From Schizophyllum amplum (Eukaryota > Basidiomycota > Agaricomycetes > Agaricales > Schizophyllaceae): a DNA stretch of 64,000 nucleotides. Within the stretch, counting starts at the first letter, position 1, and every line of letters starts with the position of its first letter. The translations under genes and the position numbers were made by a program. Below the pieces are notes generated by a model. The model had not been told where the DNA came from, ran no database searches, and saw nothing but the letters and a program-made list of their open reading frames with translations. Shown one piece after another: positions 32,919 through 44,040 of this stretch. Location: the NCBI GenBank assembly GCA_007026445.1, contig VDMD01000001.1:682001-746000 (forward strand). Direction: 5' to 3'.

Positions 32919-35520
32919 TTACAAGACTATCGTAGACATCCCCCGCGTTGCAGACATCCTCTGAGCTGCTTCGAAATCGTGCAGCCGCTGCGTCGCGCAG
33001 TGCTTTGCGCGCTGCAATCCCTTCTGGATGATCACCTGTGCAGCGCCTGGTCAGCTTCAATGACGCCGCTGAGTGGACGCTATGCGTACGGAGGCCATGG
33101 AGTCATAGGTCCCTGTGTTGCACTCCGCGGCTCTCGACTGGTAAAAAGGCACCATGCCGTCCAGCCACTTCAGTGCGTCGCGCGCAAGCACACTCTGCGG
33201 CTGCTCGATGGCAATTCTCGTCAGGACGACCTAGCGCTCGGAATCAGAGACCACCTAATGAGTGGTGAAATTTAGGACGCACAATGGACGTGAAGAGCAG
33301 CGACGAGCATAATCTCCAGTACCGGCGGAGTACCTCGGGATGTGCCGCATGCAAGGACCGCATTCCCGTCGCGAGCATGACGGCGCTGTTGAACACCGCT
33401 GTCGCTGACGCGGCGTACTTATGGTTCACTACGTCCACGTCCGCCTGCCCGTTCTGCGCCCGGTCGACGGCCTGCATGAACGCGCGGCGGTGCAGCATGA
33501 GCATGACTGCCACACAGCCTGTCAGAGACATGGAAGAATCACGTAGTAGACGACGACCACGCACGATAGAGGGAGCCCTTGAGCGCGATGAATTGCTTCA
33601 GCGCTTGGCGCGGGTCTGCGGAGAAGCGTACTTGCGGCGGCGAGGCGGAGCTGTACAGCCCAGACGGCGCCCCGCAGAGCACGCGCAGGTGGCTGGGGAG
33701 CGCGAATGCTTCGATGGAATGCGAGAGGCGAAGCAACTCCTCATGATCGGGCGGTCGGCTGGACGTACAGAACCGCGCCACGGGCCCGACGCATGTGTAT
33801 GCGTGACGGTAGATACAAGCTTCGACTATGGAGCAGCGTGAGCGCTGGGACAGTCTAACGGATGGAAAACTATACGCACGACTTGGTTCAGCCTCGCCCG
33901 AGGGGAGGATGAAGGGCTGTGGGTCGGGCGGAAAAGGCACCTCGATTGCGGTATCTACGAAAGAAGGGAAGGTGCCGTTCTGCAGGCACTGTTGGTGGTC
34001 ATCGTCAGCGAAGCGACGAACATCCAGATCTATCGTCTAACCCACATATGTCCACTCCACAAAGCAAAACTGCCAGAACACCCGCCGTCGCTCCTCGATC
34101 TCGTGTTGGGGAAAGTCGCGGAGGTCCTTGTCTGCTCGCACGTTCAGAACCAGAGACATTTTGCTTGGACAAAGGACCACATACGCATGCCGCTCTAAAC
34201 ATAGTTAGTTGACTGAGCGAAGGCGCCGCCTCTCATACGCACCGCTGTGATGAGCTGCCGACATACACCAAGCAGCATCCCGCGCTCATTCCACGCTTCT
34301 GTATCGAATATGCTGAGCGACAGCTGCGTCTGCAGCAAGATCGCATCGATCGTTGTCGGCGAGACACCCTGCGAAAGGCAGAACGCCGCTTTTCCCAGCG
34401 TCTGGTAGAATCGCGACCGGTGCTCACGGTGCGGGTCGTCCTCCTGCTGCAGCGCGGTCACAGCACAGACGGTGAATACTACCGAGAGATGACAAGGATT
34501 TGGGGCCGGTAGGCCCTGCCCGTATATCCGTGCGACGATATCGCACTTGAGAACGGCTTCGGGAATGGGGTTGTACCTGTGTTGTGAGTGCATGTCAGAG
34601 GCGAGGCCAGCTGGGTAGCGAGGCTAGCAAAACGCACACGGAGAGCGCGGTGTCGTAGTATGCCGCGGTGTACCACTCTGCCTCCTCTCTGCTGGGCAGG
34701 TAGGTGGCTAGATAGCGCATCATGCATGGTGCAGTCTTGCCCCGCGCAATTGGAAAGGAGTTGCTGAGCTCGATGATTCCGTCAGGTAGGCTCCACAGTG
34801 CTTCATCCGTAACGGCTGCAGAGGAAGACGCGCAAGAGGATGCAGTGCTACAGGAAGCATTCATTCCCTGCGCCGTGGAGTCAGAGGCTGCGAGGCCAGT
34901 GTAGCGCCAGCCGGCTCGTTCGCCGAACGCCATGTCGTCGCCGTAGCTCAGGCCATTCGCGGCGTCGGTAAGATGCCAAATGTCGCCCCTGCGCTGTGTG
35001 GTGAAGTTCGTGTCGAGCGCAGCCTTTCGCCGGCAGGTCTCTCTAAACGCGGCCTGTAGCTGTACGACGCGCTTCTGCAACAGCTCGGCCTCGGCGTTGA
35101 GGTCAGAGACAGTACGCCGCAATGCTCTAGTGGTTATCGTGCGTTAGATGGGCTACATGTCGTACACTGAAGGTGAGAAAAGCTACTCACCGTCCTGTGG
35201 CGCTGAGTCGCGGTTCAGATACTCCTGAGCAGGTGTCAGTCAAGTTTGAGCAAACCGAGAGAAACTTCACCTTCAGGGCACATGTGTTCATATCCACGCC
35301 TTTGCAGAGGAGTAAGGGTCTTGAAAGCTTGACACAGCGTGAATCGTGATGCTCACTTGATGCACATATGGCAGGGAAATACGCTATGCGACCGAACCGC
35401 CTTGGTGAGCGAGGAACGCCCGAGTAGAGATATCTATACGTACCGGTTGCACTTGAGTTTACCTCTCCTGCATTCCGCGCAGGCGACGGGTCCGCTGTTC
35501 TTGGGCAAGGTCTCATACAT
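32919..35520 (-). CDS. Zn(II)2Cys6 fungal transcription factor, copy 2 (inverted paralog)
   Basis: Starts at 35520, MYETLPKNSGPVACAECRRG, nearly the same as copy 1. The cluster splices to CAECRRGKLKC, then NRVFPCHMCIKRGYEHMC, with the second intron in the same phase as in copy 1. A coiled coil (RTVSDLNAEAELLQKRVVQL) follows, then ALWSLPDGIIELSNSFPIAR, NPIPEAVLKCDIVARIYG, CHLSVVFTVCAVTALQQE, TIDAILLQTQLSLSIFD, NERGMLLGVCRQLITAV, HEIEERRRVFWQF, MLHRRAFMQAVDRAQNG and HPEVLRRYWRLCSSLLF. The last exons read VVLTRIAIEQPQSVLARDAL and IQKGLQRAKHCATQRL, ending at 32919. All domain blocks of copy 1 are present in order, so it is probably functional. Faces copy 1 across the RCC1-PHD gene. Confidence 0.85.
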
Positions 35521-36830
35521 GGCTGTTCGTGCTAGTTGTGGGTGGCGTTTCCCGTCCGGTTTGCGTGGAAGAAGGTCGGCGATGAGGGCAAGTGCTGTGG
35601 TTATTCGAGGCGGTCTCCACGAAGCCTGCAACACGGAGGGTGCAACAACAATCGGAGCCCGGCGAAGAAGTTGCCCACCTGCGGAACGTACATGTTCTTA
35701 TACGCCGGAGTTGCTGTGCGGTGCGGCTGGCGAGTCGAGCCCGGGCATCACTGTCATTGTAAGCAAGGCCAACGAAGAACCCTCCAACCACCGTTCGGGA
35801 TCGACGGTCGGCGTACGGTACTACAGATGAATATTCGATGAATGCGTTCGGCAACCCGGACCGGGCTAATCTGTCGGACTTCCCAACTTGGGTTTCGCCA
35901 TCTCGGTCTTGCCATCGCTGACGAGCGTTTCCGGCGACCTCACGCACCTCTGGTCGATCTGCGAACGCGGCTATACTACTTCAAGCACAAGGGCAGATCG
36001 ACGGAGGCAATGCCGCGAAGCAGGGCTCCCGAAAAACAACGCCATGCTCGTTAGAATCGCCTGCCCTTGCCAGGATGGGCATGTTTCTCCTCCTTCGTCG
36101 ACTTAATGATATACTTTGCTAGGACAGCCGGAAGAAGCGACACGACGCGCAAAATGGTCGAACAGCATGTTCTCTGAACAACTTCAACTGGTGCACGGGA
36201 GTCACAATAAGTCACGATCACGCTGATCTCCGTATGTCCTAATCTGGAGATACCAACGTAACACATTCGAACCCTCTAACTGAGATTCAGAATCTGAACA
36301 CTACAGAGGTCATGCAGCATGGTGAGCGATGCAGGACTTGCTTCCGGTCCGATGTAAGTACATAATGCATTCAATATCGTCAATCGTCGGCGCTTCAACT
36401 CACAATTTGAACTTTGTCAGGTTACTGAGAGGATGTGACAGGCTGCTCTTATGGCCAGCGCTGAATTGCCACGTTCCTCCTCTCTGCTTGTCCTCAAGTG
36501 ACAATCCTGATTCGTGAAACTGCCCGAGGCCTGAGCTGGACGATCCGCCGCGTGTCGGCATCAACACGCGCCACCCGCCATCGATAATGCAGGAAGATGA
36601 CTCGATACAAGCGAGACTCGTGGCTTCTGACCTCCTACCTTGATATTAGCGGAGTGTCGAAGTCTTCCTGCCTCCCCTCATCCTCGTGGCCCCGCCTTTC
36701 TTAGTCCCCACACCTCGAGGCAACGCTCTCATAACCCGACTCTCACAGCGACCTGTCATATCCTCACAACTATCCATCGGTCCACTACTTTATACCCAAG
36801 TACACCCTCCACCCCATCGCTCCAACAAGG
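35521..36830. other. Gene-poor interval
   Basis: 1.3 kb without a convincing gene. A 144-residue minus-strand frame (35513-35947) overlaps the start of the transcription factor in another frame and looks accidental. A TATA-like TTTATACC lies near 36788, upstream of the next gene. Confidence 0.35.
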
Positions 36831-37597
36831 ATGTACGACACCCCCGTGCGTAGACCGCCTCGGGACGCGCGATGCAGTGGATGCTGAAGCCACTTCCGCA
36901 GGCCCGCGAAGCCGATCTCTGCGATCTCTTCCGCACCATGAACCTCAAGCTCGAGGCAGTGAGCGCAGGCGCCCTCCCACCCTACTCCTCATCCTCACCG
37001 CAGCGTCGAGCAAGGAGCACGAACCCGCAAAGCGCGGTACGGCGCCTCGTCGGGACGACGTGGTTATGAGCGACACGGTTATGAGCGACGTGGAGACGGA
37101 TCAGGTGCGTCTCGCTCTTCTTTTGCACAAGCACAAAGGGGCTTATGGGCCCACGCAGTCGGACGCCGACTCGGACTGCTCGGCGCTCGCCGCCACAGGC
37201 AGCGCATGCTCGCAGTCGCCGCCCCTGCATGGTTGCGCCTACCTCCAGGCCGTCCAACAACAGCTGCAAAGCTACGCCACTACAAACGGTCCGTTGCTTC
37301 CCTTCATCCGCCATTCCCATTCATTCATCCATTCGTCCTCCCCTTTGCTTCTCCTCCTCCGACCCTCTCCCCAACACTGATCCACCCTCCGCAGGCGAGT
37401 ACCTGGAGGCCATCTTCATGCACCGCCAAATGTACATGGTGCAGCCCTCCGCACACGCTGAATGTGCAAAGGCGTTCGGCGACTTGGCGGGCGCGCTTGA
37501 ACAGCGCGCTTGGCGCGCGGACAGGGACGCGGACTCGGAAGCGGTCGCAGCGTTCCGCACTGAGTCCTGGCTTATGGGCGGGCCACGGGCGAGGTGA
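36831..37597 (+). CDS. Small protein of unknown function
   Basis: Five exons (36831-36845, 36902-36958, 37015-37104, 37159-37288, 37395-37597) give 164 aa in one frame: MYDTP, then AREADLCDLFRTMNLKLEA, an acidic/basic stretch PRRDDVVMSDTVMSDVETD, ALAATGSACSQSPPLHGCAY, LQAVQQQLQSY and, in the last exon, GEYLEAIFMHRQMYMVQPSA followed by HAECAKAFGDLAGALEQRAW. The last exon is helical and has coding character. The exon 3 acceptor (AAG) is weaker than a nearby CAG, which would break frame, so this junction is the least certain. No family recognised. Confidence 0.5.
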
Positions 37598-38236
37598 GGG
37601 TGTCCGCGGGTGAGGAGCGTGTGTTCTTCCATGCTGGGTTCTCGGGGTGCTGGTCCCGACGCCTGGCTATCTTCACCACGGCAGGCCCGCCTTCAAGAGA
37701 AGTCAAGGCACGCTCGCCTTGGACATTGACATCCGTAGGTCGACGGTGAACCCAACTACTTTTCACGACATAACGACGCTGTATGTATAATAGGCTTGTA
37801 TGCTAGGCCTGGCGTCGCCTGCTGGACTGGCGCTGTGTAATATAATGTCCTTTGAGCAGGATGATAGACGATCTGCATTCCGTCTTCTCGAGTGACCACC
37901 TGAAAGCTGATGGCTGTCCTGACCGAATAGGGCGGGTTGAGGGAGGGGTAGGTTGGAGCATCAACGCGCCGGACGCGTTTCGCCGTCTGCCATCATGGAC
38001 GTCTTCGCCGCTCAAGCAGTCCTCGCGAGCCGAATGATCTTCCCTCCGCGCCACGACCAAAGTCATCGGACAGAGCGCGTTGGAGCCCCCGCCGCGCTCA
38101 GGTCGGACGTGCAAGACTACAAAACAGGCTAGCTCTTGCGTTCCGCCGCCTCAACAGCTCGGTGACAGCCTCAGTCAACGCAGACGCTGTGCTGGTATAA
38201 CATAGTGTGCTCCCCATCGCTGCCGCGATACCGACC
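37598..38236. other. Intergenic region
   Basis: No gene seen. Short frames on both strands without recognisable content; contains the presumed promoter of the next gene. Confidence 0.35.
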
Positions 38237-39662
38237 ATGATGAACGTTATCCGTCCGTCTTCCTTGCTTTCTCCCCCGTCGAACGTGCGCCTGAACGGTG
38301 CCCCCGATCATGCAGGTCCGCGGCGCGCTCCGCCTCAGCAGCCAGCGCGCCCCTCGACCATGCCCACCGTCCCCATCGAGGGAAAGGTCGAGGATGAGGG
38401 AAATGGAGTCGCAAGACTGGAATTGAATCCAGTAGAGAGGAAGCGTGCGTAAACTCGCGACACGCATCGAAGCACGCAGGCTAATGCCCGTTTCTCCTCT
38501 CCTCCTCGCCATCTTTCCCTCCTTCCCAATGATCTCCTATGCACAGAAACGCAAGCCGACCAGGATCAGGAAGATGATGTGGCGCGCAGGAAGGCGATGA
38601 AGGAGCTAGTGCAGTCGTGGATGGATCGTTTGCAGCTCATATCCGTAATCGTGCGTCATCTCAGTCAGTGACTTATAGAAACGAGATGAGTATTGAAATC
38701 ACTTTCAGACAACGTTCTTTGCCTCCACGGAAGCTGGACTCCTGCAAGTCATCATCCGCGATGACCCAGCTGAGTTCACTGCCACCGAAAGCGCGGCAAA
38801 CGCGGGGGTGCTCGGCGCGCTCGTCCTGCACACGAACGCAGGTACGTCCGGGATCTCGCTCATCTCAAGACGATACTGATTCCTCTCAGCTATTTTATCA
38901 TTCCTCGCCTCGTTCCTCCTCGTGCGATACAGGGTCGAAGAAGCTAAGAAGGAGGAGATGAAGATCGAGTACGCGGCGAGCGACCACGACCGCTCCGACG
39001 CGGGCAGCGAACACCCGGACGCGCACTCGATCCATGCAGACCTGGAGAAAGGCCACGCAGAATTGGAAAAGGGCCACGCAGAACTAGAGGAAAGGCTATC
39101 AGAATCGGACAACCGCAACCTGCGACCTCCCACGGCCAGCGCAATCAACCCCACCCTGACTATACCGAAGACCCCGCTGGATCGCCCTCCCTTGCGGGTG
39201 ACGAGCCCGTCGCCGCTGTCGCCCGCGCAGTCGCATGCGATATCGAATACGTCGTTCTCTACCCCGCTTGCGGGCCTCTCGCGGCAGACGTTCTCGGAGC
39301 CGCCAATATTTCACGCAGACCCGCACTTGGAGACTGTAGGACCGTTTGCGATGCTGCAGCCACCGACGCATTTGTTGAGTCGGTGAGTCTGTACGGCTCG
39401 CGTGCATGCGAAGAGTAGGCTGACGCCAGCTGCAGGTGCCACGCGCTGTGCATATGGCTGAGCGCCCTTGGGTTCGTGCTCGCTATCATGGGCATTGGGT
39501 GCTTTGCTTGGAGTCGGCAGACGGTGAGTGTCGTGTGACAACTCGGTTCGTGGATGGTTCTGACGGCCGTTGCAGAGTGGTGTGGCGATATTCACGTCGG
39601 TCCTCATTGGAGGGTCAGCGACGGCGACTGGCCTTGTGTTTCTATACCCTGGAGCTGGATGA
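38237..39662 (+). CDS. Four-helix membrane protein with heptad repeats in the central loop
   Basis: Exons 38237-38444, 38547-38650, 38709-38841, 38890-39382, 39436-39523 and 39576-39662 give 370 aa. The N-terminus is disordered and Pro-rich; a helix-rich stretch MKELVQSWMDRLQLISVITT leads into helix 1 (FFASTEAGLLQVII). Helix 2 is ALVLHTNAAILSFLASFLLV. A large loop carries three imperfect 7-residue repeats (LEKGHAE, LEKGHAE, LEERLSE), a short coiled coil, then Ser/Pro-rich sequence. Helix 3 is CIWLSALGFVLAIMGIGCFA and helix 4 VAIFTSVLIGGSATATGLVF, followed at once by the stop. The order resembles an expanded group of agaricomycete membrane proteins of unknown function. Start 38237 is the first of two adjacent ATGs. 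Confidence 0.7.
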
Positions 39663-40254
39663 TGCAGCTTGTGTTCTCAGAGCTCTCCAACAAATTGACA
39701 TGCATACCCCTGTATACCAGCATGATTATTCAAGCTTCAGGTCTCGACAGCGAAAGACTGATTGATGCTTCGCGCGCTGTATCACGTCTTATCATCCAAA
39801 TGAGAGAGCCTCGACGTGTTGCAAGAAGCTTGTGAGCCTGCCAGCGTCAGTTTTTGGCCATCCGCGGTCTTGGTTCATCGCGAATGGACAGCGTGCGCGG
39901 CGAAAACGAAAGGCCTGCTCGAGGTTGACGTTCCTGACTGAGATCCACTTTGTGTTCATGGTATGAGGAGCAGATAAAGAGCGTCGCGGCTGCAAGTATC
40001 CGACTGTAATCGATCAATGCATGAGTGAGAGAGGCTTCTGCCAAAGGCTTGATGCACCAAGGAACGCCTGAGTACTTAATGCGCCTCGCTCGGTGTGAGG
40101 ATCAAGTCAGTACACTGTGCCACAAATCAAGCTTAAGTATCACCCTCGTGGCTCGATGCAAGATGGTTTTATGATGGCAAATCTAGCATTTACATTGCAG
40201 GTCCATGTGCACAGTGCGATGCAGGCGTACAATATGTAATCATATGGAACAGGC
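39663..40254. other. Intergenic region between convergent genes
   Basis: 3' ends of the membrane protein (+) and aldo/keto reductase (-) face each other. No gene seen. Confidence 0.4.
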
Positions 40255-41694
40255 TCACGCGTGCCCGCGAACGGCTTTGGGCTGGTAACTACAAACACCG
40301 TTAGAATGAGGATGAAGCAATGTTCGAGCAGTGCTTACGGTTCCTCCAAGTATTTGGCCTCCTCGTCCGTCAACTCTCCATCGACGATACTATCGTCGAT
40401 GCGCTTGATCGAGTTGATACCGACAATGGGGCTGGCAGCGTTCCGCAGTACCCATGCAAGGGAGACCTGATGTCCCCTGAGCTCGCGGAATCATTTCAAG
40501 AGACAGAACAGACATACCTGGGACATCTTCCAGTCGTGCTTCTTCGCGATCTCCTCAACACGCTTGCGAATTTCGATCGTTACCTCGTCGTCCGCTTTCG
40601 CGCCGAAAGACGCAAACAACTTCGTGCGCGCGGTGTCAGTCTCACTCAGAGCGCGAGCCAGTAGGCCGGCAGCGAGGGGCGCCCACGGAATCACGCCGAT
40701 ACCGTGGTATTTGCAGTACGCCAGCATTTCACGCTCCTGGAGTCCACCTCGTCAGCGAATGAATGCAGATCGCGCAATCCTTCCCCACTGACCTCCTCGC
40801 GGTAGAGCAGCGAGTACTCGTCCTGCATGCTCACGAACTTCGTCCACCCGTGCTTCTCAGCGACCTCGTTAAGGAGCGCAAACTCCCAGGCGCGCATCGA
40901 GCTCGCGCCGATGTAGCGCACCTTGCCCGACTGGACGAGGTCGTGGAGCGCCTTCATGGTCTCCTCGGGCGGCGTGGTGTGGTCATAACGATGGATCTGG
41001 TAGAGATCGATGTACGACGTTTTCAGGCGCGAGAGCGACCCCTCGACGGAGTTGAAGATAGACGCGCGAGAGAGGCCGAGTTGATTGACGTACTCCCTGC
41101 GTGTGACGGTGGCAGGACTGTGAGCGAAGGTCATGGCATCGCGGTCGGCACCTTTCCCGACAAGGCCACAGCACTTGGTTGCGATGATGATTTCCTCGCG
41201 CGGGATTTGATACTTGTGAAGAGAGTTAGAACAGTATAGTATGTGTAGAACGATCCAGCAGCCCACCTTCTCAATAAATTTGGCTAGGACGCGCTCGGAA
41301 TCGCCGTTGGAATAGTTGTTGCTCGTGTCGAAGGTGCTGTTATTGACCCTTGTAAGCCATGTTTGGTCTGATGGTTGCCTATCTGTACTTACTTGATGCC
41401 GCGGTCCCAAGCAGCCTTCATGACTGGAAGCGCTTCATCTTCGCCCTTGACCCACTGAGTCGACGGGTCGAAGGACTGTCCAAGTATAGTTCATATAATC
41501 AGTATGATAACAGGGGCTGTCGCTCAGCGCACGTACCGCCCACTTGGGGTTCCCGTAGGTCATCAGGCCCATCTACGCGAAAATGCATCAATAAAAGCGT
41601 ACACAAAGGCGGCGGTAAATAAGCCACTCACGATGGGCACCGAGATGCGCAACCCGCTCTTCCCGAGCTGAACATACTTGACTTGAGCAGACAT
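40255..41694 (-). CDS. Aldo/keto reductase
   Basis: NADPH-dependent reductase of carbonyls, TIM-barrel fold. From the start at 41694: MSAQVKYVQLGKSGLRISVP, then a stretch with DPSTQWVKGEDEALPVMKAA, then TFDTSNNYSNGDSERVLAKF, which holds the catalytic Asp and Tyr. EEIIIATKC supplies the Lys and SYIDLYQIHRYD the His, so the tetrad is complete. KVRYIGASSMRAWEFALLNE, FVSMQDEYSLLYREE, GIGVIPWAPLAAGLLAR follow, and SLAWVLRNAASPIVGINSIK with the C-terminal GELTDEEAKYLEEPY before KAVRGHA-stop at 40255. About seven introns. The composition is like fungal yakC/aryl-alcohol-dehydrogenase-type members, often acting on aromatic aldehydes; substrate not determined. A TATTTAAG-like box lies about 75 bp upstream (near 41765). 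Confidence 0.9.
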
Positions 41695-44040
41695 TGCGAA
41701 GCAGGTTTGAAAGACCAAGGAGTTATGTCGATGGGTGTCTCCGTCACGACTCACCCCCACTCTGCTTAAATACAGTCGCCCTACATGGACGCGCGTCTCC
41801 TGGAATTAGCTGAGTAAGGGAATGAGTAATTCCAAAGAAGCTGAGTAACTTCGGTATTGAGACAGACGGATTTAGGCTCGCTCGACAGTGAGTTCCCTTG
41901 TCAGACGGCTATTACCCGTTGGGAAATCAGGTCGAAACTGGGTACTGAGCTGAACGGCGTTGCAGTCGACTCGCCTACTTCACGTCAACACTGACAAAGG
42001 CTCCTCGTATGTCTCTACAAGCGTTGGCATTGATCAACACAAAGTCCATACTGTTAGCGGTACCTGCGATACGCAGGAAGCGACGTGTTCCTCCGAATCA
42101 CTGCATATAAAGCCTTCAAAAAATGACAAAAGCAGACGCCGATACGGGTAGAGCCCGGCAGTGGTGTCAGGGTGGGATCCAGGTTGAAGGCGCCGATCAT
42201 ATATCAACTCGAACGAAGCGGCGATTGCCGCGGTACTTCACACGCACACGTGCCTACAGCCCTGGGGCCGAGACGTGTGACGTCGACGCGTAATTGTTCT
42301 TCTGATTCATTGTCATTCAACGCTTTCACCATCCCATGGTCACGACCCTCGTCTTGCCACCAGTGTACACGCCAAAAATGGAGCGTTCTTATGCTTCATA
42401 AAAAAATCCTCGCTCACGCTCGATAACTGGGTCCATTGTGTAGAATCTCGACTCTGCGCGTGCATTGACGATCTGGCGACGCGCTCTTTCTCCTTTCCGC
42501 CTTGCAGCACATAACTTGCGCTGCCTGCCTAGGATCTTTGCTGCTATTTGGCTCGACTCTCTTATGCTCGTAAAGCACCCTAGGTTGACCGCCAATGCGC
42601 ACAGACAACAGTCAACAGCTCACGACCACATTCTCGCTTCTGGACGGCCGGCTTATGTGCATATATGCTGCTCCTGGCATGAGGAACACCCTCTCTGACA
42701 TTCTAGATGCCTTCTCTGAAGGACAAGCATGGCATGGTCATCATCGTCGCTCCTCTGAAGCGATACGAGAATATTCTTAGGTGCGCAATGATATTCGCTT
42801 GAAGATGGGTGGAGGTGACCAATGATGACACGCCTAGTACAGGCCGCGCATGGTCTATCTGCCACTTTCGCTTGCTTGTCGTCAATGAAGAGACGTCCGC
42901 GTCAGCGACTCGGCACTTCTGGCAGCTATCATCTGGGCGTCAAAGAGCCCGCATATACTCAGCTGGACTTGCATCGTACACACTCACATTCAAGACTCTA
43001 CCAAGAATTATGAAGATGCCTAGCGACTTTAACATATTGCGACTACGCAAGTAGCATATATTTATTTCGTCACGATGTGGACGGCCATTATGTGCGCGCC
43101 TGATCATGTTCATCCGCCACCCGCCCTTCATAGACGGATCCGACTTATCATACGACTCAGTGAAGATGTGCAATATTTGTGCGTATCGTGGGGCCTGTTC
43201 TGGAAACCAATTTAGCGATCTCTTCGGCAGTGATGCATACTGTATGGCGGCCTGCTCTCGCCTGTGCTCACGACTATTGCTCAGACACACCCAAGACTCA
43301 AGAGGACCGAGAAAGCAGTTCTACGAACATCGCATGCACCGCTCAACAACGGCCGAACACCACTGTTTTTCTTCTATGCAGCATAGATGCGTCCTGGTCA
43401 ACCTCCAATATAGGGCAGATGAGATATGGTCCGCCCGTATCAGTATGCTGCCGCGTCATGGTGAAAGGTCGGATGGCATCCCCTGCCAGTGGCCACGTAA
43501 GAGCTCGATGCGTGCGACGCATCACTTGCACGGTTCGTTCATATCGCACGAGAGCTTTCTTGGCTGACTTCTTCGACTCTTAGCGTCGCCCAACGTTGCT
43601 CCTCAAGCCCTGCTCAAGCCATCTCAACAAAGCCGCGCAACGATCGGTAACTTCGTCTTGTTCCGGTCAAAATTGTTCCGTCTGAGTTCCTAGCGCGTGG
43701 CTGAAACGTGGTTTCTTCCGCTTCCGTTGCCGAGGCATGGCATGATATCCCTTTGTTCACACTCCGACATGCGCCTTCCACGACTTCTGTTACGACTATT
43801 GCGCGCTTCTCTGACTACAGAGCGCCAGCTAACGGCGACGGTGAAGGCTGGACCGCGACCATACCATACCGAGGTGGTCCCCCAAGTGATCTACAAACAT
43901 CGGACGGCGCAAGGATCGACTTTGACTCTGAAGCACATGTTTCTGCTCAGGGGTAGCCGCGGCGATTGGATTTTAACCCACTGAACTTTTCCCCACTCTC
44001 TCCCCGTCTCTCATCTTATTTCTCCTCCTCCTCGTCGCGC
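41695..44040. other. Gene-poor interval (2.3 kb)
   Basis: No gene or transposon coding sequence recognised on either strand. Open frames up to 153 codons (for example 43106-43567) have no conserved motif. The last few hundred bases contain the presumed promoter of the arrestin gene (pyrimidine-rich tract near 43985-44035 just before the ATG). Confidence 0.4.

Noticed and set aside
43106..43567. Cys/His-rich 153-residue frame that hints at a zinc finger
   Set aside because: Spacing of Cys and His fits no known finger and no exon context supports it.
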